From RPQJ01 sp963696545 (lineage in GTDB: Bacteria; Pseudomonadota; Gammaproteobacteria; Steroidobacterales; Steroidobacteraceae), in assembly GCA_963696545.1 (NCBI GenBank), contig CAVOKQ010000019.1, forward strand, positions 76,669 through 140,668: a stretch of DNA of 64,000 nt, written 5' to 3'. The notes beneath the pieces are model-generated. The model was not told where the DNA came from. It ran no database searches and saw only the letters and a program-made list of their open reading frames with translations. How positions within the stretch are numbered: position 1 is the stretch's first letter; each line of letters begins with the position of its first letter. Positions 1 to 7,433 of this stretch are shown here, piece by piece. The translations under genes and the position numbers were made by a program.

Positions 1-678
1 CCGTTCGACGGACCAGCCGCGGTTCAGTCCAAGCTCGATTTTCAGGCCCAGTAGCCGTTGACCGGTGGTGGCGACCGCCGGTCCCAGGCGCTCGACGTAT
101 CGCTCCCGGTGATCGGCCACGACCTGGCCAGCTTCCAGCAATTCCGGATCCCAGGCCTGCACCAGCTGCGGGGACTGCCCGGCCTTCAGGGCGGCGTTTC
201 GCTGTCGCAGCGCCCGCTGATACCGGCGCCAGTGATCCACGAAAGTTGGTTCCACGTGGAACACTCCCCAGTCGAGGTAGCGGCGCCGCTCCTGCGGTCC
301 GCCGTCCACAAGCCGGTGCACCTCCGGGTCGATCGCCTGCACCGGTAACCGGGTCGCGAGTTCCGCCAGGCCGGAGACAGGCCGTCCGGCGTAGCGGGCT
401 TCGATCCCATTGGCGTCCACCCGCATTCCAATCGGTTGCGAAATCCCGGTAGTCTCGATCCGCCCCGTCAGCGTGAATTGCTTCGTGCCGGCCCGGACCA
501 GCGTGTCACTGCGATTGGTGCGGAAGGAGCGGCCACGCCCCAGAAAGAAAATCGCCTCGAGCAAGCTGGTCTTGCCCGAGGCGTTCTGGCCGCTGACCAG
601 GTTGCAGCGACTATCAAACTCCAGCTCGGCCCTTGCAACGCACCGGAAATCCTCGATGCCGAGCCTCTGCAGGCTCAT
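1..678 (-). CDS. recF: DNA replication and repair protein RecF, N-terminal part (runs off the left edge)
   Basis: RecF is an SMC-like ATPase that helps load RecA at gapped DNA. The 226 visible codons read from an ATG at 678 and stay open to base 1, so the C-terminus lies outside the window. The start MSLQRLGIEDFRC is typical of the family. The Walker A loop GQNASGKTS is at about residues 30-38 and is followed by the conserved LLEAIFFLGRGRSFR-type stretch. The start lies 16 nt downstream of the dnaN stop, so dnaA-dnaN-recF probably form one operon on the minus strand, as in many proteobacteria. A ParB-binding parS-like site is embedded in the coding sequence at 248-263. Identity is secure; only the C-terminal half is unseen. 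Confidence 0.95.
   Translation of the reverse strand, partial: MSLQRLGIEDFRCVARAELEFDSRCNLVSGQNASGKTSLLEAIFFLGRGRSFRTNRSDTLVRAGTKQFTLTGRIETTGISQPIGMRVDANGIEARYAGRPVSGLAELATRLPVQAIDPEVHRLVDGGPQERRRYLDWGVFHVEPTFVDHWRRYQRALRQRNAALKAGQSPQLVQAWDPELLEAGQVVADHRERYVERLGPAVATTGQRLLGLKIELGLNRGWSVER
248..263. promoter_or_regulatory. parS-like centromere site (ParB binding)
   Basis: The 16-mer GGTTCCACGTGGAACA matches the Pseudomonas-type parS TGTTCCACGTGGAACA at 15 of 16 positions and contains the perfect 14-bp palindrome GTTCCACGTGGAAC. It lies inside recF, close to the putative oriC. This is where chromosomal parS sites usually cluster, and parA and parB are in the same window. No other site of this quality was found by eye. 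Confidence 0.8.
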
Positions 679-694
679 CGGGCTGCAACCATCC

Positions 695-1795
695 TCACAG
701 CCTCATTGGCATCACGACGAACCGCGCACTCGGATCCGTGCTCGAGCGGATCAGGCAGCTGCTGTTGCCGTCCGTCAGGCCGACCTCGACGTCGGGGCCG
801 TCCGTCGCCGCCAGCGCGTCGAGCAGGTAGTTGACGTTGAAGCCGATCTCGAGCTCCGGCCCGTCATAGGCCACTTCGAGCTCTTCCTCGGCTTCTTCCT
901 GCTCAGGGTTGTGCGACTGGATGATCAGCGCTGCCGGCTTCACCGCGAATCGGATCCCGCGGTACTTCTCGTTCGAAAGGATCGCAGCGCGCTGCAGCGC
1001 CTGGCGCAGATCCTCGCGGATGGCGGCAACGATCAATGGCGGATTATTCGGGATCACGCGGCCGTATTCCGGGAATCGCCCATCGATCAGCTTCGAAGTG
1101 AAGCGAATATCGCCGATCTGGACGCGAACATGATTGCTGCCGATCGCAAGCTCGAGCGTCTGGTCCTCGTTGCCGAGAATTCGCTGCAGCTCGAGTACGC
1201 CTTTTCGGGGCACGATCACCTGCTGGCCGGATTTTGCGCCTTCAGCCAGCTCGATCTCGCACAAAGCCAGCCGATGGCCGTCAGTCGCGACAGATCGGAG
1301 CACTTTCGCCGAAGTTTCCAGCAACATGCCGTTCAGGTAATAGCGCACGTCCTGCTGGGCCATCGAGAAATGGGTCTTTTCCAGCAGCCGCTTGAACTCC
1401 TTCTGTGGAACCTTGAGCGTCTGCTGGGCGTTGATCTCGTCGACCGTCGGGAACTCGGACGCGGGCAATGTCGTGAGTGTGAATCGACTCTTCCGCGCCC
1501 GGACCACCATGCGCTCACCTTCGAGCGTCAGGTTGATCTCGACGCCATCCGGCAGCGCGCGACAGATGTCGAGCAGCTTGCGCCCAGGGACGGTCACGTC
1601 GCCGGCTCGCTGCACGTCCACCTCGGACGTCGCGACGAGTTCGACTTCGAGGTCCGTCGCCGTCACGGCAAGACGTCCACCCTTCGCCGACAACAGCACG
1701 TTCGCGAGGATCGGCATGGTCTGCCGACGTTCGACGACGCCGATCACGGCCTGCAGGGGTCCAAGAATCGCTTCACGCTTCGCAATGATCTTCAT
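695..1795 (-). CDS. dnaN: DNA polymerase III beta subunit (sliding clamp)
   Basis: DnaN forms the ring-shaped dimer that tethers DNA polymerase III and other enzymes to DNA. The reading frame is open upstream to 1855, but the family N-terminus MKIIAKREAILGPLQ begins at the ATG at 1795, giving 366 residues, the same length as the E. coli protein. The C-terminus ends with RFVVMPMRL, the normal clamp ending. A purine stretch GGAAG precedes the ATG. The gene lies between dnaA (upstream, minus strand) and recF. The 213 nt in front of it carry the AT-rich candidate unwinding region. Confidence 0.97.
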   Translation of the reverse strand: MKIIAKREAILGPLQAVIGVVERRQTMPILANVLLSAKGGRLAVTATDLEVELVATSEVDVQRAGDVTVPGRKLLDICRALPDGVEINLTLEGERMVVRARKSRFTLTTLPASEFPTVDEINAQQTLKVPQKEFKRLLEKTHFSMAQQDVRYYLNGMLLETSAKVLRSVATDGHRLALCEIELAEGAKSGQQVIVPRKGVLELQRILGNEDQTLELAIGSNHVRVQIGDIRFTSKLIDGRFPEYGRVIPNNPPLIVAAIREDLRQALQRAAILSNEKYRGIRFAVKPAALIIQSHNPEQEEAEEELEVAYDGPELEIGFNVNYLLDALAATDGPDVEVGLTDGNSSCLIRSSTDPSARFVVMPMRL

Positions 1796-2008
1796 CTGGA
1801 TGCTTCCGGAAATAATTCTCTTATTAGATTTCTCTATTACTACTGTTATTAGCACGCCCGCAAGCGGTGCAGAACCCAGTTTTCCTCATGTACCGCGATC
1901 ACTTGCGCCAAGTGCAAGCCTGCGGGCAACTCTACCGCTCCCTGTCCGCAGCCTGTGGACGAAATGTGGACGCATAATCGTGCACGGCTTCTCCACAGGC
2001 TGGCCACA
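1796..2008. other. Candidate replication origin (oriC) between dnaA and dnaN
   Basis: This 213-nt gap holds a strongly AT-rich stretch at about 1807-1851 in an otherwise GC-rich region. On the minus strand the bases at 1851-1834 read TAA TAA CAG TAG TAA TAG. Five of these six triplets fit the DnaA-trio rule for origin unwinding elements. A GC-rich segment and the DnaA-box-like TTCTGCACC lie just before them on the same strand. Other DnaA-box-like words are TTCTCCACA at 1989-1997 (8 of 9 to TTATCCACA) and TGTGGACGA at 1954-1962 (7 of 9). Box quality is modest, so this is a candidate. The dnaA/rpmH gap is the alternative. Confidence 0.5.
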
Positions 2009-3349
2009 TCAACCAGCCAGTGTTCTCAACAGGTTCTGGTAGTCCTCGTTCATCCGCGTCTGCGACGTGCGTAACTCCTTGATCACGCGACACGCGTGCA
2101 GCACCGTCGTGTGATCGCGGCCGCCGAACGCGTCGCCGATCTCCGGCAGGCTGTGATTCGTCAGTTCCTTCGCGAGTGCCATCGCAACCTGGCGCGGCCG
2201 CGTAATTGAACGGCTGCGACGCTTCGACAGCAGGTCCGCAACGCGGATCTTGAAATACTCCGCGACCGTCTTCTGGATGTTCTCGATCGTGACCAGCCGC
2301 TCCTGCAGCGCCAGCAGGTCCTTCAGCGCTTCCTTCGCAAAATCCAGCGTAATCGGCCTACCGGTGAACTGCGAATTCGCAATCACACGACGCAAGGCGC
2401 CCTCGAGTTCGCGCACGTTCGAGCGGATCCGCTTCGCCACGAAGAACGCAACTTCTTCCGGCAATTCCACGCCGGCCGCCGAGCCCTTGCTCATCAGGAT
2501 CGCCACGCAGGTCTCGAGCTCCGGCGGCTCGATCGCCACCGTGAGCCCCCAGCCGAAGCGCGACTTGAGCCTTTCCTCCAGGCCTTCGACTTCCTTCGGG
2601 TAACGGTCGCAGGTCAGGATCACCTGCTGCTGGCCTTCGAGCAGCGCGTTGAACGTGTGGAAGAACTCTTCCTGCGAACGTTCCTTGCCGGCGAAGAACT
2701 GGATGTCGTCGATCAGCAGCGCGTCGAGCGAACGGTACGCCGTCTTGAACTCGTTGATCGTGTTGTGCTGCAGCGCGCGGACCATGTCGCCGACGAAGCG
2801 CTCCGAGTGCACGTACGAGATCTTCGCGTCCTTGTTGCGCGCACGGATGTGGTTGCCGATCGCGTGCATCAGGTGCGTCTTGCCTAGGCCGACGCCACCG
2901 TAGATGAACAGCGGGTTGTAGGCGCGGCCGGGATTTTCCGCGACCTGCATCGCTGCTGCGCGCGCGAGCTGGTTGCTCTTGCCCTCGACGAAATTCACGA
3001 ACGTGAAGTCCGGGTTCAGGCGCCCACCGATCTGCGGCAGCGTCGGCTCGGTCTTCGCACGAACGTCGGGGGTGCGGGCCGCGGGTGCGGTAGCAACCTC
3101 GGCCCGCCGGGACCCGATCTCGACGATCACGTCGGGTGCCGGCTTCGGCACCAGCTCATCGACGAGCTCGCTGATGCGGCTCGCGCAGTTCTGGTTCACC
3201 CAATCGACCACGTACCGGTTCGGGGCGAGCAGGTGCAGCCGCCCGCCGGCCTCGACGGCCTGCAGCGGGCGAATCCAGGTGTTGAAGTGCTGGGCCGGCA
3301 GTTCCTCTTCGAGGCGGCGCAGGCATTGATTCCAGAGCGTCGTTTCCAC
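2009..3349 (-). CDS. dnaA: Chromosomal replication initiator protein DnaA
   Basis: DnaA is the AAA+ ATPase that binds DnaA boxes and opens oriC. The 446-residue protein has all four domains: the N-terminal interaction domain (METTLWNQCLRRLEEELPAQ), a short linker, the ATPase core with Walker A GGVGLGKTH at about 151-159 and a DDIQF Walker B, and the C-terminal DNA-binding domain with the signature GGRDHTTVLHA starting at about 409. The gene heads the dnaA-dnaN-recF group on the minus strand and diverges from rpmH across a 191-nt gap. A DnaA-box-like word near the putative promoter suggests autoregulation. Confidence 0.98.
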   Translation of the reverse strand: METTLWNQCLRRLEEELPAQHFNTWIRPLQAVEAGGRLHLLAPNRYVVDWVNQNCASRISELVDELVPKPAPDVIVEIGSRRAEVATAPAARTPDVRAKTEPTLPQIGGRLNPDFTFVNFVEGKSNQLARAAAMQVAENPGRAYNPLFIYGGVGLGKTHLMHAIGNHIRARNKDAKISYVHSERFVGDMVRALQHNTINEFKTAYRSLDALLIDDIQFFAGKERSQEEFFHTFNALLEGQQQVILTCDRYPKEVEGLEERLKSRFGWGLTVAIEPPELETCVAILMSKGSAAGVELPEEVAFFVAKRIRSNVRELEGALRRVIANSQFTGRPITLDFAKEALKDLLALQERLVTIENIQKTVAEYFKIRVADLLSKRRSRSITRPRQVAMALAKELTNHSLPEIGDAFGGRDHTTVLHACRVIKELRTSQTRMNEDYQNLLRTLAG

Positions 3350-3406
3350 GACCGGCGGCCTCGAAGGTGTCGGCGAAAGCGGGCAAAAGCAGGAAGGGGG
3401 CGCGAG

Positions 3407-3434
3407 TGTATACCGCTCGGCAGCCTGTGGATAT
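3407..3434 (-). promoter_or_regulatory. Possible dnaA promoter with overlapping DnaA box
   Basis: On the minus strand TATACA (3412-3407) is a possible -10 element about 58 nt before the dnaA ATG. The word TGTGGATAT at 3426-3434 differs at one base from the DnaA box TGTGGATAA and would lie just upstream of that -10. This arrangement fits known DnaA autoregulation. No convincing -35 is visible. Confidence 0.35.
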
Positions 3435-3468
3435 CTTGCGGCGCGGCGTAAAGACCCTGCTCTCGAAG

Positions 3469-3497
3469 TTGACGCTGGCGGTCCGCGTCAGTATCCT
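3469..3497 (+). promoter_or_regulatory. Promoter for rpmH operon
   Basis: TTGACG at 3469-3474 (5 of 6 to the sigma70 -35) and TATCCT at 3492-3497 (4 of 6 to the -10) are separated by exactly 17 nt. Transcription would begin near 3504, leaving a leader of about 37 nt before the rpmH ATG. Confidence 0.65.
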
Positions 3498-3540
3498 TTC
3501 CGGCTCTTTTGACTGACCCGGGCTTGTCACGGAGCCGCAC

Positions 3541-3675
3541 ATGAAGCGCACATTCCAACCGAGCAACCTCCATCGCAAGAGGACCCACGGTTTCCGTGCG
3601 CGCATGGCCACCAAGGGCGGGCGTCTCGTCCTGGCCCGCCGTCGTGCCAAGGGCCGCAAGCGCCTGTCGGTCTGA
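3541..3675 (+). CDS. rpmH: 50S ribosomal protein L34
   Basis: L34 is a very basic, small protein of the large ribosomal subunit. The frame from the ATG at 3541 encodes 44 residues beginning MKRTFQPSNLHRKRTHGFR and ending RKRLSV, matching the whole L34 family in sequence and length. It diverges from dnaA and begins the conserved run rpmH-rnpA-yidD-yidC-mnmE. A good promoter lies about 45 nt upstream. Confidence 0.97.
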   Translation: MKRTFQPSNLHRKRTHGFRARMATKGGRLVLARRRAKGRKRLSV

Positions 3676-4064
3676 CCACCGGGCCCTCACGTCCCGGCTC
3701 GCAGCCTGCCGGCGCCAGTTACCCGCGGGCGCGCCGTCTCACCGACAAGCCGCAGTTCGATGCCGTCCACCGTGCCGGCATCCGCTCATCGGACCCCCTG
3801 TTCATGGTGATCGCCAGGCCGAATGACCTCGGCCACGCCCGGCTCGGCCTTGCGGTCGGAGTCAAGGCGGCCGGCAATGCGGTGAACCGGAACCGGATCA
3901 AGCGCGTCGTGCGCGAGGCGTTCCGCCGCCGCCAGCAGGAGTTGCCGTCAGTGGACATGGTCGTGAACGCGCGCCCCGCGGCTAGCAAGGCCACGAATGC
4001 CCAGATTGACGCCAGCGTGTCGTCGCTCTGGGCTAGGATCCGCGAACGATGCGCACGCTCCTGA
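3672..4064 (+). CDS. rnpA: Ribonuclease P protein component
   Basis: RnpA is the protein cofactor of RNase P, which matures tRNA 5' ends. The diagnostic RNR motif is present as NRNRIKRVVREAFR. The N-terminal YPRARRLTDKPQFDAVHRAG motif also belongs to the family. This N-terminal part has no ATG, GTG or TTG in frame. The frame is open from 3513 and the first ATG is only at 3804, inside the domain. I propose CTG at 3672, which overlaps the rpmH stop as CTGA, in the style of coupled ATGA junctions, and gives 130 residues. The ATG at 3804 would give 86 residues and remove essential N-terminal sequence. The gene overlaps yidD by 16 nt. Confidence 0.9.
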   Translation: MTTGPSRPGSQPAGASYPRARRLTDKPQFDAVHRAGIRSSDPLFMVIARPNDLGHARLGLAVGVKAAGNAVNRNRIKRVVREAFRRRQQELPSVDMVVNARPAASKATNAQIDASVSSLWARIRERCARS

Positions 4065-4297
4065 TCGGCCTGATCCAGCTGTACCGGTGGTTCGTGAGCC
4101 CGCTGCTCGGGCCGAACTGCCGCTTCCATCCCACCTGTTCCTGCTACGCGCAGGAGTCGCTGCAGCGTCACGGTGCCGTGCGTGGCTCATGGCTCGCGGT
4201 GCGTCGCATCGGACGGTGCCACCCCTGGCACCCCGGCGGCTACGACCCAGTGCCGGACTCCCTGCCGCCTCTATTCAAGCGAACCTCCCATGGATAA
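4049..4297 (+). CDS. yidD: Membrane protein insertion efficiency factor YidD
   Basis: YidD is a small membrane-associated protein that assists YidC-dependent insertion. The 82-residue product has the family features: an N-terminal hydrophobic helix, the motif SPLLGPNCRFHPTCSCYA with conserved cysteines, and HPWHPGGYDPVP near the end. The start overlaps rnpA by 16 nt and the end overlaps yidC by 8 nt, so the three genes are probably translationally coupled. Confidence 0.95.
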   Translation: MRTLLIGLIQLYRWFVSPLLGPNCRFHPTCSCYAQESLQRHGAVRGSWLAVRRIGRCHPWHPGGYDPVPDSLPPLFKRTSHG

Positions 4298-5981
4298 CCC
4301 GCGTCTGTTTCTCTGGATCGGTGTGGCACTGCTGCTGTGGATGAACGTCATCCAGTGGAACCGCGACTACGGCGCGCCTGCCGCGACGGCTTCCGTCCCG
4401 GCAGCCACGACCGGGACCACCGGATCGGCGGCCCCAGCCACACCGGCCAGCCAGCTGCCGGCGCTGCCAACCCAGCAGAGCCAGGCGGCAGCACCTGCAG
4501 CGACTGTGGCACCGACCGCCACCACCACGGCTCCGGCATCCGACGCGCAGGCGCCGGTGGTGCGCGTCGTGACCGACGTGCTCGACATGGACGTAAGCCT
4601 GCAGGGCGGAGCGCTCGTCCGCGCGGACCTGCTCAAGTACCCGCAGGCCAAGACCAAGGACAGCCCTCCGGTCCGGCTGCTGACGACCTCCGACGCGACT
4701 TACCAGGTGGCGCGCAGCGGGCTGCGCAGCACCAGCGGCGGGTCCGAGCCCACGCACCTCGCGACGTTCGCCTCGGCGGCGCAGGAATACCGGCTCGCAC
4801 CGGGCGCGCAGGAACTGCGTGTCCCGCTCACGTGGACCGACGGGCAGGGACTCACGGTCACCAAGTCGTTCGTGTTCAAGCCCGGGCGCTACGATGTCGA
4901 GATCGTCTACGACGTGCAGAACGCTTCGCCGAAGAACTGGGAGGCCGCCTCCTACGTGCAGTTGGCCCGCCACGTTTACTCGCAGAAGCGCTCGATGTTC
5001 GACGTCGAGAGCTATGCCTACCGTGGCCCGGCGATCTACGACGGCCAGAAGTACCGCAAGCTCGACGTCACCGACGAGGACGACTCGAAGTTCGCCGCGG
5101 CGTTCGCGGGCGGCTGGATGGCAGAGATGCAGCATCACTTCGTGACCGCTGCGGTGCCGCCGGTGAAGGAGACGTTCGACTACACGCTCGGCATGGAAGG
5201 CCCGCACTCGGTGATGGGCTTCCGCGGTCCGCTGAAGACCGTTCCAGCGGGCACTACGGGCCAGTTCAGCGAGAAGGTCTTCGTCGGCCCGAAGCTGCAG
5301 GAGCAGCTGAAGACCGTCGGTCCGCGCCTCGAGCTCACGGCCGACTACGGCAAGCTCACGATTCTCGCGCAGCCGCTGTTCTGGCTGCTGGAGCAGGTGC
5401 ACAAGTTCGTCGGCAACTGGGGCTGGTCGATCATCATCGTGACGATCCTGCTGAAGTTGCTGTTCTACAAGCTCACCGAGACCAGTGGCCGCTCGATGGC
5501 CAAGATGCGCACGATCTCGCCTCGCATCAAGAGCATTCAGGAGCGCTACAAGGACGATCGCGAGCAGCTCGCGAAGCAGATGATGGAGCTGTACAAGCGC
5601 GAGAAGATCAACCCGGTCGCGGGCTGCCTGCCGATCGTGGTGCAGATCCCGGTGTTCCTGGCGTTCTACTGGGTGCTGCTCGAGAGCGTCGAGATGCGCC
5701 AGGCGCCGTGGATGCTGTGGATCCAGGACCTGTCGTCGAAGGACCCGTTCTTCATCCTGCCGATCCTGATGGGCGTGGCGATGTTCGGCCAGTTCAAGCT
5801 CAATCCGCCGCCGCCGGATCCGATGCAGGCCAAGGTGTTCGCGTTCATGCCGCTGATCATGACGGTGATGATGGCGTGGTTCCCGGCCGGCCTGCTGCTG
5901 TACTGGACCACGAACACGCTGCTGTCGATCGCGCAGCAGTGGAACATCAACCGCATCGTCGAGCGCGAGGCGAAGAAATAG
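4290..5981 (+). CDS. yidC: Membrane protein insertase YidC
   Basis: YidC inserts and folds inner-membrane proteins, alone or with SecYEG. The 563-residue protein starts MDNPRLFLWIGVALLLW (first membrane helix). It continues with an Ala/Thr/Pro-rich linker and the large periplasmic beta-domain typical of Gram-negative YidC, and ends with the conserved membrane region containing INPVAGCLPIVVQIPVF and PAGLLLYWTTNTLLSIAQQ. The open frame extends upstream, but the ATG at 4290 is chosen because it matches the family N-terminus. Its stop codon abuts a REP-like GGGGACATTCTCC element that precedes mnmE. Confidence 0.97.
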   Translation: MDNPRLFLWIGVALLLWMNVIQWNRDYGAPAATASVPAATTGTTGSAAPATPASQLPALPTQQSQAAAPAATVAPTATTTAPASDAQAPVVRVVTDVLDMDVSLQGGALVRADLLKYPQAKTKDSPPVRLLTTSDATYQVARSGLRSTSGGSEPTHLATFASAAQEYRLAPGAQELRVPLTWTDGQGLTVTKSFVFKPGRYDVEIVYDVQNASPKNWEAASYVQLARHVYSQKRSMFDVESYAYRGPAIYDGQKYRKLDVTDEDDSKFAAAFAGGWMAEMQHHFVTAAVPPVKETFDYTLGMEGPHSVMGFRGPLKTVPAGTTGQFSEKVFVGPKLQEQLKTVGPRLELTADYGKLTILAQPLFWLLEQVHKFVGNWGWSIIIVTILLKLLFYKLTETSGRSMAKMRTISPRIKSIQERYKDDREQLAKQMMELYKREKINPVAGCLPIVVQIPVFLAFYWVLLESVEMRQAPWMLWIQDLSSKDPFFILPILMGVAMFGQFKLNPPPPDPMQAKVFAFMPLIMTVMMAWFPAGLLLYWTTNTLLSIAQQWNINRIVEREAKK

Positions 5982-5993
5982 GGGACATTCTCC
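5981..5993 (+). repeat. REP-like element, GGGGAC type, at yidC/mnmE junction
   Basis: The 13-mer GGGGACATTCTCC begins at the last base of the yidC stop and ends just before the proposed mnmE start. Its exact reverse complement GGAGAATGTCCCC occurs at 27229-27241, where it supplies the prpF start. The GGGGA end could act as a ribosome binding site for the ATT at 5994 (spacing 8 nt). Confidence 0.6.
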
Positions 5994-7346
5994 ATTTCGC
6001 CTAGTTCCGACACGATCGCCGCAATCTCCACGGCTCCGGGCCGCGGTGGCATCGGCATCGTCCGGTTGTCCGGGCCCGCGTGTACTTCGATTGGGCGGGC
6101 ACTGATCGGCGACCTGCCGCCCGCCCGCCACGCTGCTCTGCGGCCGTTCCTCGACGCGCAAGGCGAGCCCCTCGACGAGGGACTGGCGCTGTACTTCCCG
6201 GCGCCGAACTCGCTCACCGGCGAGGACGTGCTCGAACTGCACGCCCACGGCGGCCCCATCGTGCTCGACCTGGTGCTGCGACGTGCGCTCGACCTCGGTT
6301 CGAGGCTCGCCGAACCCGGGGAATTCACGCAACGCGCATTCCTGAACGGCAAGCTCGACCTCGCGCAGGCCGAGGCCGTGGCCGACCTGATCGAGAGCGG
6401 CTCGGCGCAGGCGGCTAGGGCGGCGATGCGTTCTCTGCAGGGCGAGTTCTCGGCGCAGGTCCATCACCTGACGGAAGCACTGCTGCAACTGCGGATGTGG
6501 GTCGAGGCCGCGATCGATTTTCCCGAGGAAGAGATCGACTTCCTCGCAGACCGCGCGCTTGGCGAGCGCATGGAAGATATCCGCCGACGGTTCGCGGAAC
6601 TCGGCGAGGCGACCCGGCAGGGCGCGCTGCTGCGCGACGGACTCACGCTGGTGATTGCGGGCCGGCCGAACGCCGGCAAGTCGAGCCTGCTGAATCGACT
6701 CGCGGGTTACGACGCCGCGATCGTCACGGCGATCCCAGGCACGACGCGCGACGTGCTGCGCGAGCGGATCGAGATCGACGGCTTGCCGCTGCACATCCTC
6801 GACACCGCGGGCCTGCGGGAGTCACCGGACGAGGTGGAGGCCGAGGGGATCCGGCGTGCTCACCTCGAGATCGAACGCGCCGATCGAGTGCTGTTCGTCG
6901 TGGATGCGTCGGATGCGACCGCGGTTGCGGCGATTGACACGGATCTTGCCGCGCTGCCGACGTCGGCACCGCGCACCGTCGTGATGAACAAGGTCGATCG
7001 TGTCGGCGTCGAGGCACGGGTAGACACCGGTGATCGAACCATGGTGTGGCTCAGCGCCACGAATGGCACCGGCCTCGATCTCCTGCGTGCGCATCTCAAG
7101 GACTGCGTGGGTTTCCATCCGGCCGGGACCGGCGCGCTGTCGGCGCGCGCCCGTCACCTCGATGCACTGCGGCGGGCGAGGGCGCACGTCGAAGAGGCGC
7201 ATCGGCTGCTGGTCGAGCGCCACGCCGGCGAACTGGTGGCTCAGGAACTGACAGATGCGCAGCGCGCGCTTGGCGAGATCACCGGCGAGGTGTCGAGCGA
7301 CGACCTGCTCGGACGGATCTTCGGCAGCTTCTGCATCGGCAAATAG
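5994..7346 (+). CDS. mnmE: tRNA uridine-5-carboxymethylaminomethyl(34) synthesis GTPase MnmE, probable ATT start
   Basis: MnmE works with MnmG to modify the wobble uridine of certain tRNAs. Family N-terminal residues DTIAAISTAPGRGGIGIVRLSG are present, followed by the helical domain, a G domain with GRPNAGKSS at about residues 223-231 and DTAGLRES, and the C-terminal CIGK motif. The frame is bounded upstream by the yidC stop itself. It contains no ATG, GTG or TTG until a TTG at 6066, which would delete the folate-binding N-terminus. ATT at 5994 has a purine-rich site 8 nt upstream and gives 450 residues, the normal length, so I use it. An assembly error at the junction is the alternative. Confidence 0.93.
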   Translation: MSPSSDTIAAISTAPGRGGIGIVRLSGPACTSIGRALIGDLPPARHAALRPFLDAQGEPLDEGLALYFPAPNSLTGEDVLELHAHGGPIVLDLVLRRALDLGSRLAEPGEFTQRAFLNGKLDLAQAEAVADLIESGSAQAARAAMRSLQGEFSAQVHHLTEALLQLRMWVEAAIDFPEEEIDFLADRALGERMEDIRRRFAELGEATRQGALLRDGLTLVIAGRPNAGKSSLLNRLAGYDAAIVTAIPGTTRDVLRERIEIDGLPLHILDTAGLRESPDEVEAEGIRRAHLEIERADRVLFVVDASDATAVAAIDTDLAALPTSAPRTVVMNKVDRVGVEARVDTGDRTMVWLSATNGTGLDLLRAHLKDCVGFHPAGTGALSARARHLDALRRARAHVEEAHRLLVERHAGELVAQELTDAQRALGEITGEVSSDDLLGRIFGSFCIGK

Positions 7347-7433
7347 CAGCGGTAGACGCGCCCGCCGCCGGCCAGTAGTCTCGATTCCCCCTCTTACCCA
7401 ATACGGACCGCGGACTCGCCGCGGCGACAGGCA

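Noticed and set aside
3804..4064. rnpA starting at the ATG at 3804
   Set aside because: It would remove conserved N-terminal sequence (YPRARRL and QFDAVHRAG) that is in frame upstream.
4275..6794. An 839-codon open frame on the minus strand opposite yidC and mnmE
   Set aside because: The conserved proteins are on the plus strand; this frame has Arg/His-rich, low-complexity sequence typical of shadow translation.
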